A stretch of 64,000 nucleotides of DNA, from assembly GCA_965205255.1 (NCBI GenBank), contig OZ242051.1:682001-746000 (forward strand), in the 5' to 3' direction. The position numbers were made by a program, and so were the translations under genes. This stretch comes from G965205255 sp965205255 (GTDB lineage Bacteria > Pseudomonadota > Gammaproteobacteria > Pseudomonadales > Endozoicomonadaceae). The first letter of the stretch is position 1. Every line of letters starts with the position of its first letter. This document shows, piece by piece, positions 37,686 to 46,095 of the stretch. The notes under the pieces were generated by a model. The model made no database searches and had not been told where the DNA came from. It worked only from the letters and a program-made list of their open reading frames with translations.

Positions 37686-38888
37686 TCATCCGAGCAAAGG
37701 TAACACTCCCCAAGCAACACAAAACTGGCAAACAATAATCAATACCGAAAACAAACCGCAGACCCAGTACAAAAGCGACCCTGTAAACTGATGACCTTTC
37801 CGTTGTAGGGAATACATCATTGCCAGAGGTAACAGCGTTGCAATAAATGCGAGAGGAATAGCGGCATATCCAAGTGCCGCAACAAAAGCATTAGGGTATA
37901 GCAGGGCAAATAACAGAGGAGGAGCAAAAGTTAATATACCGGCAAAAATACGATTAATCAAAGCTCCACCTTGGCAGACAGCAGAGTAAATATAATCAAA
38001 CAAACCCAAAGCCACTCCCAAAAAGGAAGTAAGAACTGCAAATCCTGAAAAAAGATTAATGAGAGACAGAAACCACATGGAGTTTTCGGAAGTACCAGAA
38101 AGAATTTTTATAAGATTATTCACTGTTCCATGCGAGCTTAAAAATGCTATTTCCCCTTTACTCAATACGCCCAACGAAGCTATTAACCATACAATATAGG
38201 CAATTAATGGCACCAAACTACCAATAATAAATACCAGTTTTAACATACGAGGGTTAGGCCCAACATACGACACAAGAGGTGTTGTGCAACCGTGAAATCC
38301 GAATGATGTATACACAACAGGCAATACAGCAAGAGCAATCACTGGTGAGTAATTAAAGTGAAAAAATACAGTAGTGGCCTTTGATGGAGCCAATAAAAAG
38401 CTAATTATTAAAATAAAAGAAGCAACCATCACAATAAAAAGCAATCGATTAATTCGATCAACTGTTTTTACCCCTAACACTAAAATTGCTATAACAAGCA
38501 GTGCTGATAAAAGACAAAATACTGCGTGAGGGAGATGAAACGATATATAGTGATTAGCGTATCCTTCAAGAAAAGATGCAGCTTGTGAAATATAAGCAGC
38601 TAGTAATGCATAAAACAAAAATAAAAACGACAAAGTACTTACTGCTTTACCAATAAAACCGAGTGACTTATCTGTCATAGTTAAAAAACTTGCACCCGGC
38701 TCAATAATCAAATTCACTTTGATTGTTAAAATAGCTGAAGCACACATAACAAACCAAGTGATCAGCATAATAAGAAGCATTGGAAAAAAACCAAGACCTG
38801 CTGAAATAACCGGTAGCGCCAGAATACCACCACCAATTGCAGTACCAGCAACAATAAACACCGCACCAACAGGACGAGACAAGGACAT
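37686..38888 (-). CDS. Aromatic amino acid permease, TyrP/Mtr family
   Basis: A 400-residue inner-membrane symporter of the hydroxy/aromatic amino acid permease family (HAAAP), with about 11 hydrophobic segments. The N-terminal signature GAVFIVAGTAIGGGILALPV aligns with TyrP, as do YALLAAYIS, VYTSFGFHGCTTPLVSYVG, ATSFLGVALGLFDY-like (LTSFLGVALGLFDYIYSAV) and ALGYAAIPLAF. It is closest to TyrP (tyrosine) by eye, but tryptophan carriers of the same family cannot be excluded. AAGG lies 7 bases before the ATG. It is convergent with emrD. Confidence 0.88.
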   Translation of the reverse strand: MSLSRPVGAVFIVAGTAIGGGILALPVISAGLGFFPMLLIMLITWFVMCASAILTIKVNLIIEPGASFLTMTDKSLGFIGKAVSTLSFLFLFYALLAAYISQAASFLEGYANHYISFHLPHAVFCLLSALLVIAILVLGVKTVDRINRLLFIVMVASFILIISFLLAPSKATTVFFHFNYSPVIALAVLPVVYTSFGFHGCTTPLVSYVGPNPRMLKLVFIIGSLVPLIAYIVWLIASLGVLSKGEIAFLSSHGTVNNLIKILSGTSENSMWFLSLINLFSGFAVLTSFLGVALGLFDYIYSAVCQGGALINRIFAGILTFAPPLLFALLYPNAFVAALGYAAIPLAFIATLLPLAMMYSLQRKGHQFTGSLLYWVCGLFSVLIIVCQFCVAWGVLPLLG

Positions 38889-38985
38889 AAATCAACCTTA
38901 TATAAAATTTACACTTTGAATAAAATTGAAGTCTAACAGAGCCAAAAAGAAACACAACAATCAATTTAAGACAGATTTCTGATCT

Positions 38986-39027
38986 TATACCAAAACCTGT
39001 TTCTAACTTTTTATTATGCTACTTTTA
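38986..39027 (+). repeat. MITE left-half fragment
   Basis: TTATACCAAAACCTGTTTCT followed by AACTTTTTATTATGCTACTT matches the left end of the family and then stops; no right half follows. Confidence 0.7.
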
Positions 39028-39164
39028 TACACATAAAATATTTGCTGACGTAACTCTTAACCTGAAATCAAATAATTAAAACTCAGCCAGCGGGTCGATA
39101 CATATATTTTATATGACAAGAAAAAGACTATAAACAACCGGTAAACCTTTTTCTTTGATGATGT

Positions 39165-39842
39165 TCATGTAGCGTGACTAACCCCCGGAAAAACCAATAC
39201 ACCCAAAAAGTGCGGCTGAGTGTGTAGTATCACCTGTACAAATGCCAGCAATCTGGCTAACCAGACTCTGAAACGATTTTTAAGATCAAACCAAGGAAAT
39301 TGACCTTTAGCATCAAACCCTACAGCCTTAATACCATAGGCTCTTGCTATATAAACCGCACGAAAATTCTGGTAACGCTGAGACACAATAATAAATTGAT
39401 GCTGCCCAAACACTTTGTTTGCTCTAATAACTGAATCAAGGGTTCTAAATCCTGCATAGTCACGATAAATTACTTTATCAGGAATACCAAGATTACCAAG
39501 GTCTTTTTTCATTAAGGCAGGTTCATTATAATAACGCGTCGAGTTATCTCCGCTGACAATAATATATCGAATCTTTTTTTGTTTATACAAACTTGCCACA
39601 GCTTTCAGGCGCTCGTAATAATGCCTGTTTTTATTTCCTTCAGATGTATAGCGGCTTGTTCCTAACACTAATGCCACCTTCATTTTTGGAATTTGATCAA
39701 TATTATCAAAAATAAAAGGTTCTGACCGTTTCTTAACAATATAATTACAATACAGCAAAACAAGAATAAAAAGCAGGCATACAAGCAGGAACACATAAAT
39801 TCCTACTCTCCCCCAAAAAGTCATTCGGGAAGAGCTACTCAT
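39165..39842 (-). CDS. sanA: SanA-like DUF218 envelope protein
   Basis: A 225-residue DUF218 (YdcF-fold) protein with one N-terminal transmembrane helix (VGIYVFLLVCLLFILVLLY) and a periplasmic domain. It matches E. coli SanA, which affects envelope permeability to vancomycin: VLGTSRYTSEGNKNRHYYER, IIVSGDNSTRYYNEPALMKK, RDYAGFRTLDSVIRA and FIIVSQRYQNFRAVYIA. The DUF218 enzymatic role is not established. The upstream lipoprotein gene on the same strand ends 27 bases before it, so they probably form an operon. Confidence 0.9.
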   Translation of the reverse strand: MSSSSRMTFWGRVGIYVFLLVCLLFILVLLYCNYIVKKRSEPFIFDNIDQIPKMKVALVLGTSRYTSEGNKNRHYYERLKAVASLYKQKKIRYIIVSGDNSTRYYNEPALMKKDLGNLGIPDKVIYRDYAGFRTLDSVIRANKVFGQHQFIIVSQRYQNFRAVYIARAYGIKAVGFDAKGQFPWFDLKNRFRVWLARLLAFVQVILHTQPHFLGVLVFPGVSHAT

Positions 39843-39869
39843 TTATCTGACCACCTTCATATCAAATTC

Positions 39870-41165
39870 CTAACGCTTAAACTCTTCTATTTTATGACTT
39901 TCAATAACCGGCCTTCTGTGAGATCGCTTTATATTTTTCATGATATCAAGCAAGCGACTGTCAAACCGTATGATCGGTTGAGTTGGCATGCCCAACGATT
40001 TAAACGTGGGTACAGACAAACTCTGCTGATCAAGTAACAGATGCAGGTCATTTAGCACTTCAGACCAAGTTGAAGCGTGCATCGCAATCTTATGATTGAT
40101 TAATACATTATCATAAGCCTCTTCTGCTACATACAACACAGGAATACCGGTATAAGCTGCCTTTACACCAATAGTTGATTTATACACCACCATGACTTTT
40201 GCAATACTTGCCAACTGTTCAGATGATAATGCCTTAGGTGCAATTGTCATATTGCTAAACGATTTTATTTTCTCTGCTAATCTCGGCGGAAAAACACCTT
40301 TCATCTTTGGATGTAAACTAATAACAAAGTGAATATCTGGTCTTTGTTTGACGACATCCAGAAAATGGTTAAACCATTTCAGTGAACTTTTATCATACCC
40401 CAAAGAATAAACAACAATTTTGTCACTTTCTTTCAATGCCAAAGCACTCAGAACTGATGCTTTATCTATACGACTAATATCTACTTTCCAGCTCTCTAAT
40501 GCAGGCTGACCAACAACGGTTATCTCACTCCCTGAAAGTGATTTTATGGCAAGGAAAGGATTAATAAGGTAGTCTCCAGGTAAAAACAACTCATTTACCC
40601 CCAAAGAAGTATTAACCCATGGTTTAATAGATGATTGCGTTTTTGGGTTATCGAAATTATCATAAAAAGCTACCGTATACCCTCCTTTCAACGCTACCTG
40701 ATTTGCAATCTGCGCCTGAATTGCATGCGTCATTCCCGTGACCAGTACTTTCGGATTCAGCCGTGATATCACCGTTTCCAATATTTTATTCGGCAACAAA
40801 ACCGTACGGGAAGTATCCCACTGTGTACTCAGACTCTGAATATCTTTTGTTTGAAATTTATCTTCAGGCGACTCAGACAGCAAAGAGGACAAATCAATAA
40901 CATTTGGCATTCGCGCCAAAGCGTGCTTGGCAGCCCCAAAGACCAAAATATCGACACTGGTTTTTCGTGCCTTCAGGTAAGGAATTACAGCCTTAAAGGC
41001 CAACGCTTCCCCGTAATCGTAAGCTATAAACAGTATATCTGATTTATAAGAGGGCTTTGTTGATAAAGGTAAAGTGTTAGATAGGTCTGCATTCTTCATA
41101 GCGCATCCGTTCAGACCCACACACACCAATAGCAGGAAAGAAAATAAAATATTCCGTTTCATCAT
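39870..41165 (-). CDS. Lipoprotein with glycosyltransferase-like fold, unknown
   Basis: A 431-residue predicted lipoprotein (signal MMKRNILFSFLLLVCVGLNG, lipobox LNGC, lipidated Cys at 21). The body alternates beta strands and helices in the manner of GT-B proteins: DILFIAYDYGEALAFKAVIP and SVDILVFGAAKHALA in the first half, then KIVVYSLGYDKSSLKWFNHF, HFVISLHPKMKGV, and VMVVYKSTIGVKAAYTGIPV, where the conserved serine/threonine and GIP resemble the nucleotide-sugar site of polyglycerol-phosphate or UDP-GlcNAc-type enzymes. Such a domain on a lipoprotein is unusual because activated sugars are cytosolic. AAGG precedes the ATG by 5 bases. Operon with sanA. Function not assigned. Confidence 0.65.
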   Translation of the reverse strand: MMKRNILFSFLLLVCVGLNGCAMKNADLSNTLPLSTKPSYKSDILFIAYDYGEALAFKAVIPYLKARKTSVDILVFGAAKHALARMPNVIDLSSLLSESPEDKFQTKDIQSLSTQWDTSRTVLLPNKILETVISRLNPKVLVTGMTHAIQAQIANQVALKGGYTVAFYDNFDNPKTQSSIKPWVNTSLGVNELFLPGDYLINPFLAIKSLSGSEITVVGQPALESWKVDISRIDKASVLSALALKESDKIVVYSLGYDKSSLKWFNHFLDVVKQRPDIHFVISLHPKMKGVFPPRLAEKIKSFSNMTIAPKALSSEQLASIAKVMVVYKSTIGVKAAYTGIPVLYVAEEAYDNVLINHKIAMHASTWSEVLNDLHLLLDQQSLSVPTFKSLGMPTQPIIRFDSRLLDIMKNIKRSHRRPVIESHKIEEFKR

Positions 41166-41303
41166 GCAAGCCTTATTGTCATTTATTTTAAAAAGTCTGC
41201 TTACTGTTTTATCTTTTCAAAGCAACATGCCACATACTTCACGGCTACAGCCAAGCCTGCATAACATGATAGTACACAGCAAACAAAGCTGTATGACTTA
41301 CCT

Positions 41304-42404
41304 TTATTTTTGAATTAAATATACACCACATTCTGCATGATGTGTATAAGGAAACTGGTCAAATAGCGCAAATCTTTCGATCTGATGACTTTCAGTCAAT
41401 ACCTGTAGATTTTGATGTAATGTTTTCGGGTTGCAGGAAATATAGAGGATTCTTTCAAACCTTTTCAACAGGTCAAGCGTTTTATCGTCCACCCCTGCCC
41501 GTGGCGGATCAACAAAGATGGTACCAAAATCAAAGCTATCCAAGTCAATATTTGCCAACCGTCTGAACAACCGTTCTTTGTTTAAGGCCTGAGTAAATTC
41601 TTCGCTTGAAATTCTTACAACATTAATATTATCTATGTCATTTAATAAAAAGTTGGCTTTAGCTGATTTAACCGACGTTTTTGATATTTCTGTTGCCAGT
41701 ACGTGCTTAAAATGTGGAGCCATTACACAGGTGAAGTTACCATTGCCACAATAAAGCTCAACGAGATCCCGTTTATCTTTTTCTCTGGTATCAGACACAA
41801 TTGTCTCCACCCACTCCAGCATTTTTTCATTCACACCAGCGTTAGGTTGAGTAAAGCTGTTCTCATACTGCAGATACTGCCAAATACGGTCATTGACCTG
41901 CAACGTTTCTGTAACAAAATCCTGACTTAACACCCTCCTTTGTTTGCGTGAGCGACCTATAACATAGATACCAAACTCCTTTTCCAGTTCTTTAGCAGCT
42001 GTCACCCAGTCATCACCCAAATAATGATGGTATATCAATGTAATAAGTGCCTGTCCTGATTGAGTCGTCAAAAAGTCAAGCTGGAACAAACGATGACACA
42101 GCAGGCTCCGCTCATTAATATACTCAAGAAGTACAGGCATTAAAGTGTTAATACGCTTGGATCCTGCCGGAAAACTATCTATAAATACAGGTCTTGTGTT
42201 ATCTCCCGGAACAAACATGGCGTAATGTAACCGGTTAGATTCATGCCAAATTCGAAACTCTGCCCGCATCCGGTAATATTGTGATGCAGAAGGAAATACT
42301 TCCAGCGTGTTGATTCTAAATTCTGAAAAAGCCTGCAAAATAGCTTCAGACTTTTTCTTTAGTAACAGCTGATAACATTCAGGGTCAACAGCATTTGGTT
42401 TCAT
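41304..42404 (-). CDS. trmA: tRNA (uracil-5-)-methyltransferase TrmA
   Basis: SAM-dependent enzyme that makes m5U54 (ribothymidine) in the T-loop of tRNAs. The 366-residue length equals that of E. coli TrmA. Motifs: RMRAEFRIWH, FLTTQSGQALITLIYH, SFTQPNAGVNEKMLEW, SAM-binding DLVELYCGNGNFT (residues about 215-227), VDPPRAGVD and the catalytic Cys in ILYISCNPKTLHQNL (about 324). The absence of an N-terminal TRAM domain separates it from RlmC/RlmD. The ATG at 42404 has only a weak purine run upstream. A small gap separates it from the permease gene upstream on the same strand. Confidence 0.95.
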   Translation of the reverse strand: MKPNAVDPECYQLLLKKKSEAILQAFSEFRINTLEVFPSASQYYRMRAEFRIWHESNRLHYAMFVPGDNTRPVFIDSFPAGSKRINTLMPVLLEYINERSLLCHRLFQLDFLTTQSGQALITLIYHHYLGDDWVTAAKELEKEFGIYVIGRSRKQRRVLSQDFVTETLQVNDRIWQYLQYENSFTQPNAGVNEKMLEWVETIVSDTREKDKRDLVELYCGNGNFTCVMAPHFKHVLATEISKTSVKSAKANFLLNDIDNINVVRISSEEFTQALNKERLFRRLANIDLDSFDFGTIFVDPPRAGVDDKTLDLLKRFERILYISCNPKTLHQNLQVLTESHQIERFALFDQFPYTHHAECGVYLIQK

Positions 42405-42432
42405 GAAAGATTTAGTCTCATATCTATGGTTA

Positions 42433-43725
42433 TTAAAAAGTATTAGTCAGTTTTAGAATAAACAGGGTGGCCAATACATACATAATAAGGGAAATGTCAC
42501 GCCAACGGCCACTTAATAATTTAATAGCCACCCAAGACACTATGCCCAGTTCAATGCCACTGCTAATCGAAAAAGTCAACGGCATAGTTACTGACGCAAT
42601 CACTGCGGGGGCTGATTCTGTAACATCATCCCATGAAATTAGCGATAAATTACGCGTCATCAGAACTGCAACAAAAAACAAAGCTGGTGATGTCGCATAA
42701 AGAGGTATCGCCCTTGCTAACGGCATAAAGAACAAAGTCAACAGAAATAACATACCAACAACCACAGCTGTTAAACCTGTTCGACCGCCTGAGGCAATAC
42801 CAGAACCACTTTCTATATAACTTCCAGTAGTAGATGTTCCCAACAATGAACCAACAACACAGGCAAGGCTATCGGAAATCAATGCTTTACCCATTCTTGG
42901 TGGCTGACCGTATTTATCCACTAAGTCACCCTGATAAGCTATAGCCATCAAAGTACCTGTATTATCAAATAAATCCACAAATAAAAACGAAAAGACAATG
43001 CTAATCAACCCTGCATGCAGAGCACTATGAATATCAAGATGAAGAAATACCGGTTTAATACTCGGCGGCATACTTGCAATGCCATAATAAGATAACTTTC
43101 CGGCAATTGCACTCACCAGACACACAACTATAATGCCAGTGATAACTGATGCTTTCAATCCACGAAAATATAAAGCTACAGTTATCACAAACCCAAGACA
43201 CGCCATAGTAGCAGGCCAAGTCGACAAGTTTCCCAATCCAACTATAGAACCATCGTTGTGCACAATGATGCCTGCATTTTTTAGTGCAATAAACCCAAGA
43301 AACAACCCTACACCAGAAGCTATCCCATGACGTAAATTATTTGGAATACTTTTAATGATTTTTTCCCGAAGCTTGGAAAGGCTTAATATAAAAAAGAGCA
43401 CACCCGAAAGAAACACCGCACCTAATGCTACCTGCCAGCTATAACCCATAATCCCGACAACGGTATAACAAAAAAAAGCATTCAAACCCATACTGGGTGC
43501 TAAAGCCACTGGGTAATTAGCAAATAACCCCATCATCAGGCAACCAAAAGCGGCTGACAGACAGGTAGCTACAAACACCGCCCCATAATTCATGCCAGTA
43601 CCACTTAACATCGTGGGATTAACAAAAACCACATAACACATAGCTGCATAAGTAGTAAAGCCAGCAAGGAACTCTGTACGAACAGATGAGTTATGAGCTC
43701 GAATATGGAAAAATTTATTAAGCAT
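42433..43725 (-). CDS. Guanine/hypoxanthine permease, AzgA-like (NCS2)
   Basis: A 430-residue inner-membrane purine:proton symporter of the AzgA subfamily with about 12-14 hydrophobic segments. Signature stretches are RTEFLAGFTTYAAMCYVVFV near the N-terminus, VALAPSMGLNAFFCY (substrate site region), FLFVDLFDNTGTLMAIA and YIESGSGIASGGRTGLTAVV. E. coli members are GhxP/GhxQ (guanine, hypoxanthine) and AdeP/AdeQ (adenine); I cannot choose among the substrates. No purine riboswitch or PurR-like box was recognised upstream. It lies 28 bases upstream of trmA. Confidence 0.88.
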   Translation of the reverse strand: MLNKFFHIRAHNSSVRTEFLAGFTTYAAMCYVVFVNPTMLSGTGMNYGAVFVATCLSAAFGCLMMGLFANYPVALAPSMGLNAFFCYTVVGIMGYSWQVALGAVFLSGVLFFILSLSKLREKIIKSIPNNLRHGIASGVGLFLGFIALKNAGIIVHNDGSIVGLGNLSTWPATMACLGFVITVALYFRGLKASVITGIIVVCLVSAIAGKLSYYGIASMPPSIKPVFLHLDIHSALHAGLISIVFSFLFVDLFDNTGTLMAIAYQGDLVDKYGQPPRMGKALISDSLACVVGSLLGTSTTGSYIESGSGIASGGRTGLTAVVVGMLFLLTLFFMPLARAIPLYATSPALFFVAVLMTRNLSLISWDDVTESAPAVIASVTMPLTFSISSGIELGIVSWVAIKLLSGRWRDISLIMYVLATLFILKLTNTF

Positions 43726-43849
43726 ACAAAATAGGTCTTGACTATAAAATTTAAAAACGATTATATATTTTTTCGGTTATTCAATATTTCAGACACTTTT
43801 ACGCAACAAGAATCCCTTACTCGCCAAGCGCCACATAGACATAGCTGAC

Positions 43850-44010
43850 TTTTTTGTCATTCAGGTTCAAATCTAACCTTTTAAAAAGTCTGCATATCAG
43901 GTTTTGGTTACGTTTGCGCCGTATCCAAGTGGCAATGGAAATTACTATCGGGGAATCCATGTTTTTTGTCTTTCAAACCTGAACCTTTACAAGGTTAGTG
44001 CTGGAACGCG
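43850..44010 (+). repeat. Second dispersed repeat, copy 2
   Basis: Matches 20160-19991 read on the other strand. Shared strings include TTTTTTG, GGTTCAAATCTAACC, AGTCTGCA and ACGTTTGCGCCGTATC. It is followed immediately by a MITE right half, and copy 1 likewise lies beside MITE halves, so the two repeat families are physically linked. Confidence 0.65.
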
Positions 44011-44013
44011 TCT

Positions 44014-44102
44014 AATAGCTAGCTATTATTCCTCACTTCGTCTTTAACAGCAAGTTATAAAAGCATGCACATAGCAGTAGTTGGAAACAGGTTTTGGTAT
44101 AA
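44014..44102 (+). repeat. MITE right-half fragment
   Basis: AATAGCTAGCTATTATTCCT, CACTTCGTCTTTAACAGCAA, AAAGCATGCACATAGCAGTA and GGAAACAGGTTTTGGTATA: the right half with a well-preserved end. Confidence 0.8.
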
Positions 44103-44571
44103 CCAATTTTAACTCTGTAAGGCAAGTAACTGCCGGAACATTCCGCTAAATAAAAATCACAACGGTTCAATCAGAATTGATTACCATCGTTGATGAATCC
44201 CGGAAGAATATGCACCCTCAAATCATTGGTTTAAGTTTACAGGTAATAACCATTATCAGTTTATTAAATGTACAGACTTTGCATGCAATTTATCCTCGCT
44301 TTGTAAAAATAACTGCCTGATTGCCTTATTGGTTGCTATAGGAGTAATTATTTTTTTTCAGCAATTACTTTTATTAGTGTGCTTTCATAGCTGATTTATA
44401 CAGAATATGCTTGTGAATGCAGGAAAATTAACCTATTAAAAACAATATCAGAACAAAATTGTATGTTTCAAATTTGCACAAAACCAATACTGTTATTTTT
44501 GCCTTTGCAAACGTGGTGTATATGCAAATTAATCATGTAACCTGTGTTACCCAAAAAATAAGGATTAGATA

Positions 44572-45027
44572 ATGAAAAAAATTTTTTTAAGTCTGATAGT
44601 CTTGTATTTTTCTCATGGTATCTTGGCTTATAGTGCCTTTGCTCATGAACCTCAAAGATCCATTAATGGAAGTTGGAAGGGAATGTTAATAGCAGATTCT
44701 CATATGACAGCTAATTCTGGGTGTAAGTGGTTCTATGAGATAAATTTTGTTTCTAAAAGTCAGGCTATGATCAGACGGACACCTGTCCAATATCATGGCT
44801 TGATTCATTCGTACTGCACCTCAGCCAGCTGGAAAAGCCGTGTTATCTCAAACGGTAACGTGTATAGATTAAGCTTATCTCCTGGCGTATATTGGGGCGT
44901 TAGTTTTCACTATGATGCTGCTAACACCCCTTTTATTATAAATCTGAATGGTGCTTCAAGTGCGAAAGATAAGAAGGGGGTGATGGTTAGATATTATTAC
45001 AAAGGAACCTTGTATAAAACAAATTAG
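44572..45027 (+). CDS. Small secreted protein, unknown
   Basis: A 151-residue protein with a signal peptide (MKKIFLSLIVLYFSHGILAYSAFA, cleavage likely before HEP). The mature part is beta-rich with aromatic residues and two cysteines (SGCKWFYEINFV and HSYCTSASW), which could form one disulfide. RSINGSWKGMLIADS near the start and VMVRYYYKGTLYK at the end give it the look of a small lipocalin-like or beta-barrel domain, but this is only an impression. AAGGA sits 7 bases before the ATG, so the start is secure. No neighbours within 470 bases on either side. Family not recognised. Confidence 0.7.
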   Translation: MKKIFLSLIVLYFSHGILAYSAFAHEPQRSINGSWKGMLIADSHMTANSGCKWFYEINFVSKSQAMIRRTPVQYHGLIHSYCTSASWKSRVISNGNVYRLSLSPGVYWGVSFHYDAANTPFIINLNGASSAKDKKGVMVRYYYKGTLYKTN

Positions 45028-45160
45028 GCTTCATTTGACCCCCTGGAAAATTGTCCTGTCATCAAAAACAGCTGCATTAAAATGCTGCATGAATTTATGT
45101 AAATCAGGACAATCTTCTAACTTGCAGGAGCCATGGGGCTTGTAAATGCAACCTTGAGCT

Positions 45161-45188
45161 GCCTTCAATCAGTATTAATATTGAAGGC
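45161..45188. other. Hairpin GCCTTCAAT/ATTGAAGGC
   Basis: Nine-base perfect arms around a 10-base AT-rich loop, 134 bases after the stop of the small secreted-protein gene. No T-run follows; it may be an RNA stability element or part of an unannotated small RNA. Confidence 0.35.
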
Positions 45189-45462
45189 CTTCAGGCTAAC
45201 ACCAACTACAATCTGGATACTCGGCAAACACTAGATAATCTTACCTATTCATTGTGCCAGTGTTGTTGGGCTTGTTAAAAAAAACAGATATAAAAGCCAT
45301 TTTGTTTTTATTATCTATACATCCTAATTAATGAAAATGATGGTTTTGGCAAGCACATTAGATCAACAACAATATCAGTTATGATAATGGTCAATATTGA
45401 TAAATTTTTTAATACATCTGACAGCAGTCAAGCATACAGTCTGAATTCGTATAATATTCTAT

Positions 45463-45493
45463 AAAGAAAGTGTATTGAAAATACACTTTCTTT
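45463..45493. terminator. Strong bidirectional terminator hairpin
   Basis: AAAGAAAGTGTATT and its exact complement surround a three-base loop (GAA). The A-run on one side and T-run on the other suit termination in both directions. It lies 33 bases beyond the stop of the minus-strand gene at 45526. Confidence 0.75.
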
Positions 45494-45525
45494 AATTATT
45501 TCACTGACCTTAGGCATTGCTCTCC

Positions 45526-45876
45526 CTAAGAACTAATATCCTCCACTCTTTTTTCAGCCACCTCTTTTTGCAGTACGATAATATCGCTTAGCATATCAAG
45601 CATGGTTGTTTTGACCTGATCAATGTAATTTTGAATATACTCTTGTATGTGTCGGGATGTTTCATCCATATCCTTCTGACTGGCCTGTTTAGGTAGCAAA
45701 ACATTCAGAGAGCTGGGGACAGGTACGCCAGGATATTTTTTGATCATGGTTTTGACCATTTCCTGCCATAAATTTAGTACGTTCTGGTTTGAATGACTCA
45801 AGCTTTTTTCAATCAATTTTTCAAACCTGCGCATTTTCCAGGCTTTGCTATCAGGCATATCAATCACTTTATTCAT
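45526..45876 (-). CDS. Small helical protein, unknown
   Basis: A 116-residue, apparently cytosolic, mostly helical protein. Residues 10-50 (AWKMRRFEKLIEKSLSHSNQ, then NVLNLWQEMVKTMIKKYPG) and 70-113 (DMDETSRHIQEYIQNYIDQV, then KTTMLDMLSDIIVLQKEV) form two long amphipathic helices separated by a Pro-rich loop (VPVPSSLNVLLPK). No signal peptide and no known domain recognised; a phasin-like or coiled-coil adaptor role is conceivable but unsupported. AAGAGAAAATAAGA precedes the ATG. It has its own terminator downstream. Confidence 0.65.
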   Translation of the reverse strand: MNKVIDMPDSKAWKMRRFEKLIEKSLSHSNQNVLNLWQEMVKTMIKKYPGVPVPSSLNVLLPKQASQKDMDETSRHIQEYIQNYIDQVKTTMLDMLSDIIVLQKEVAEKRVEDISS

Positions 45877-46095
45877 TCTTATTTTCTCTTTTTTAGGTAT
45901 ATTCTTATTTTTTTTTACCTCATTAACTGATAGTTATATCACGAGCATCTGTAATACCCAAACTAGGATTATTTAGTTTTTTTTCAAAACTGCTTATCAC
46001 CAATTTCCTGTTTTTGTATAATCTTTTCAAAGCCTTACTTCTCTACTACAATACCTTCTTTTTCTATAATAAGAACCATGGCTGTGATGTGAACG

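Larger units (their letters stand above)
43726..44571. other. 846-bp gap with second repeat and half a MITE
   Basis: No gene. It contains copy 2 of the second dispersed repeat (43850-44010), a MITE right half (44014-44102) and about 460 bases of AT-rich sequence that must hold the promoter of the small secreted-protein gene at 44572. Confidence 0.55.
45028..45525. other. 500-bp gap with several inverted repeats
   Basis: No gene. Three inverted repeats are visible: ATTGTCCTG near 45050 with its complement CAGGACAAT near 45106, GCCTTCAAT/ATTGAAGGC at 45161-45188, and the terminator at 45463-45493. The first two could belong to one structured transcript. Confidence 0.5.

Noticed and set aside
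43726..43800. Purine riboswitch ahead of the AzgA-type permease
   Set aside because: No three-way junction sequence or conserved loop motifs; the leader is short and AT-rich.
43864..43880. tRNA T-arm suggested by AGGTTCAAATCTAACCT
   Set aside because: It is a 5-bp stem with a 7-base loop, but no acceptor, D or anticodon arm surrounds it, and the stem is out of register with a TTC loop.
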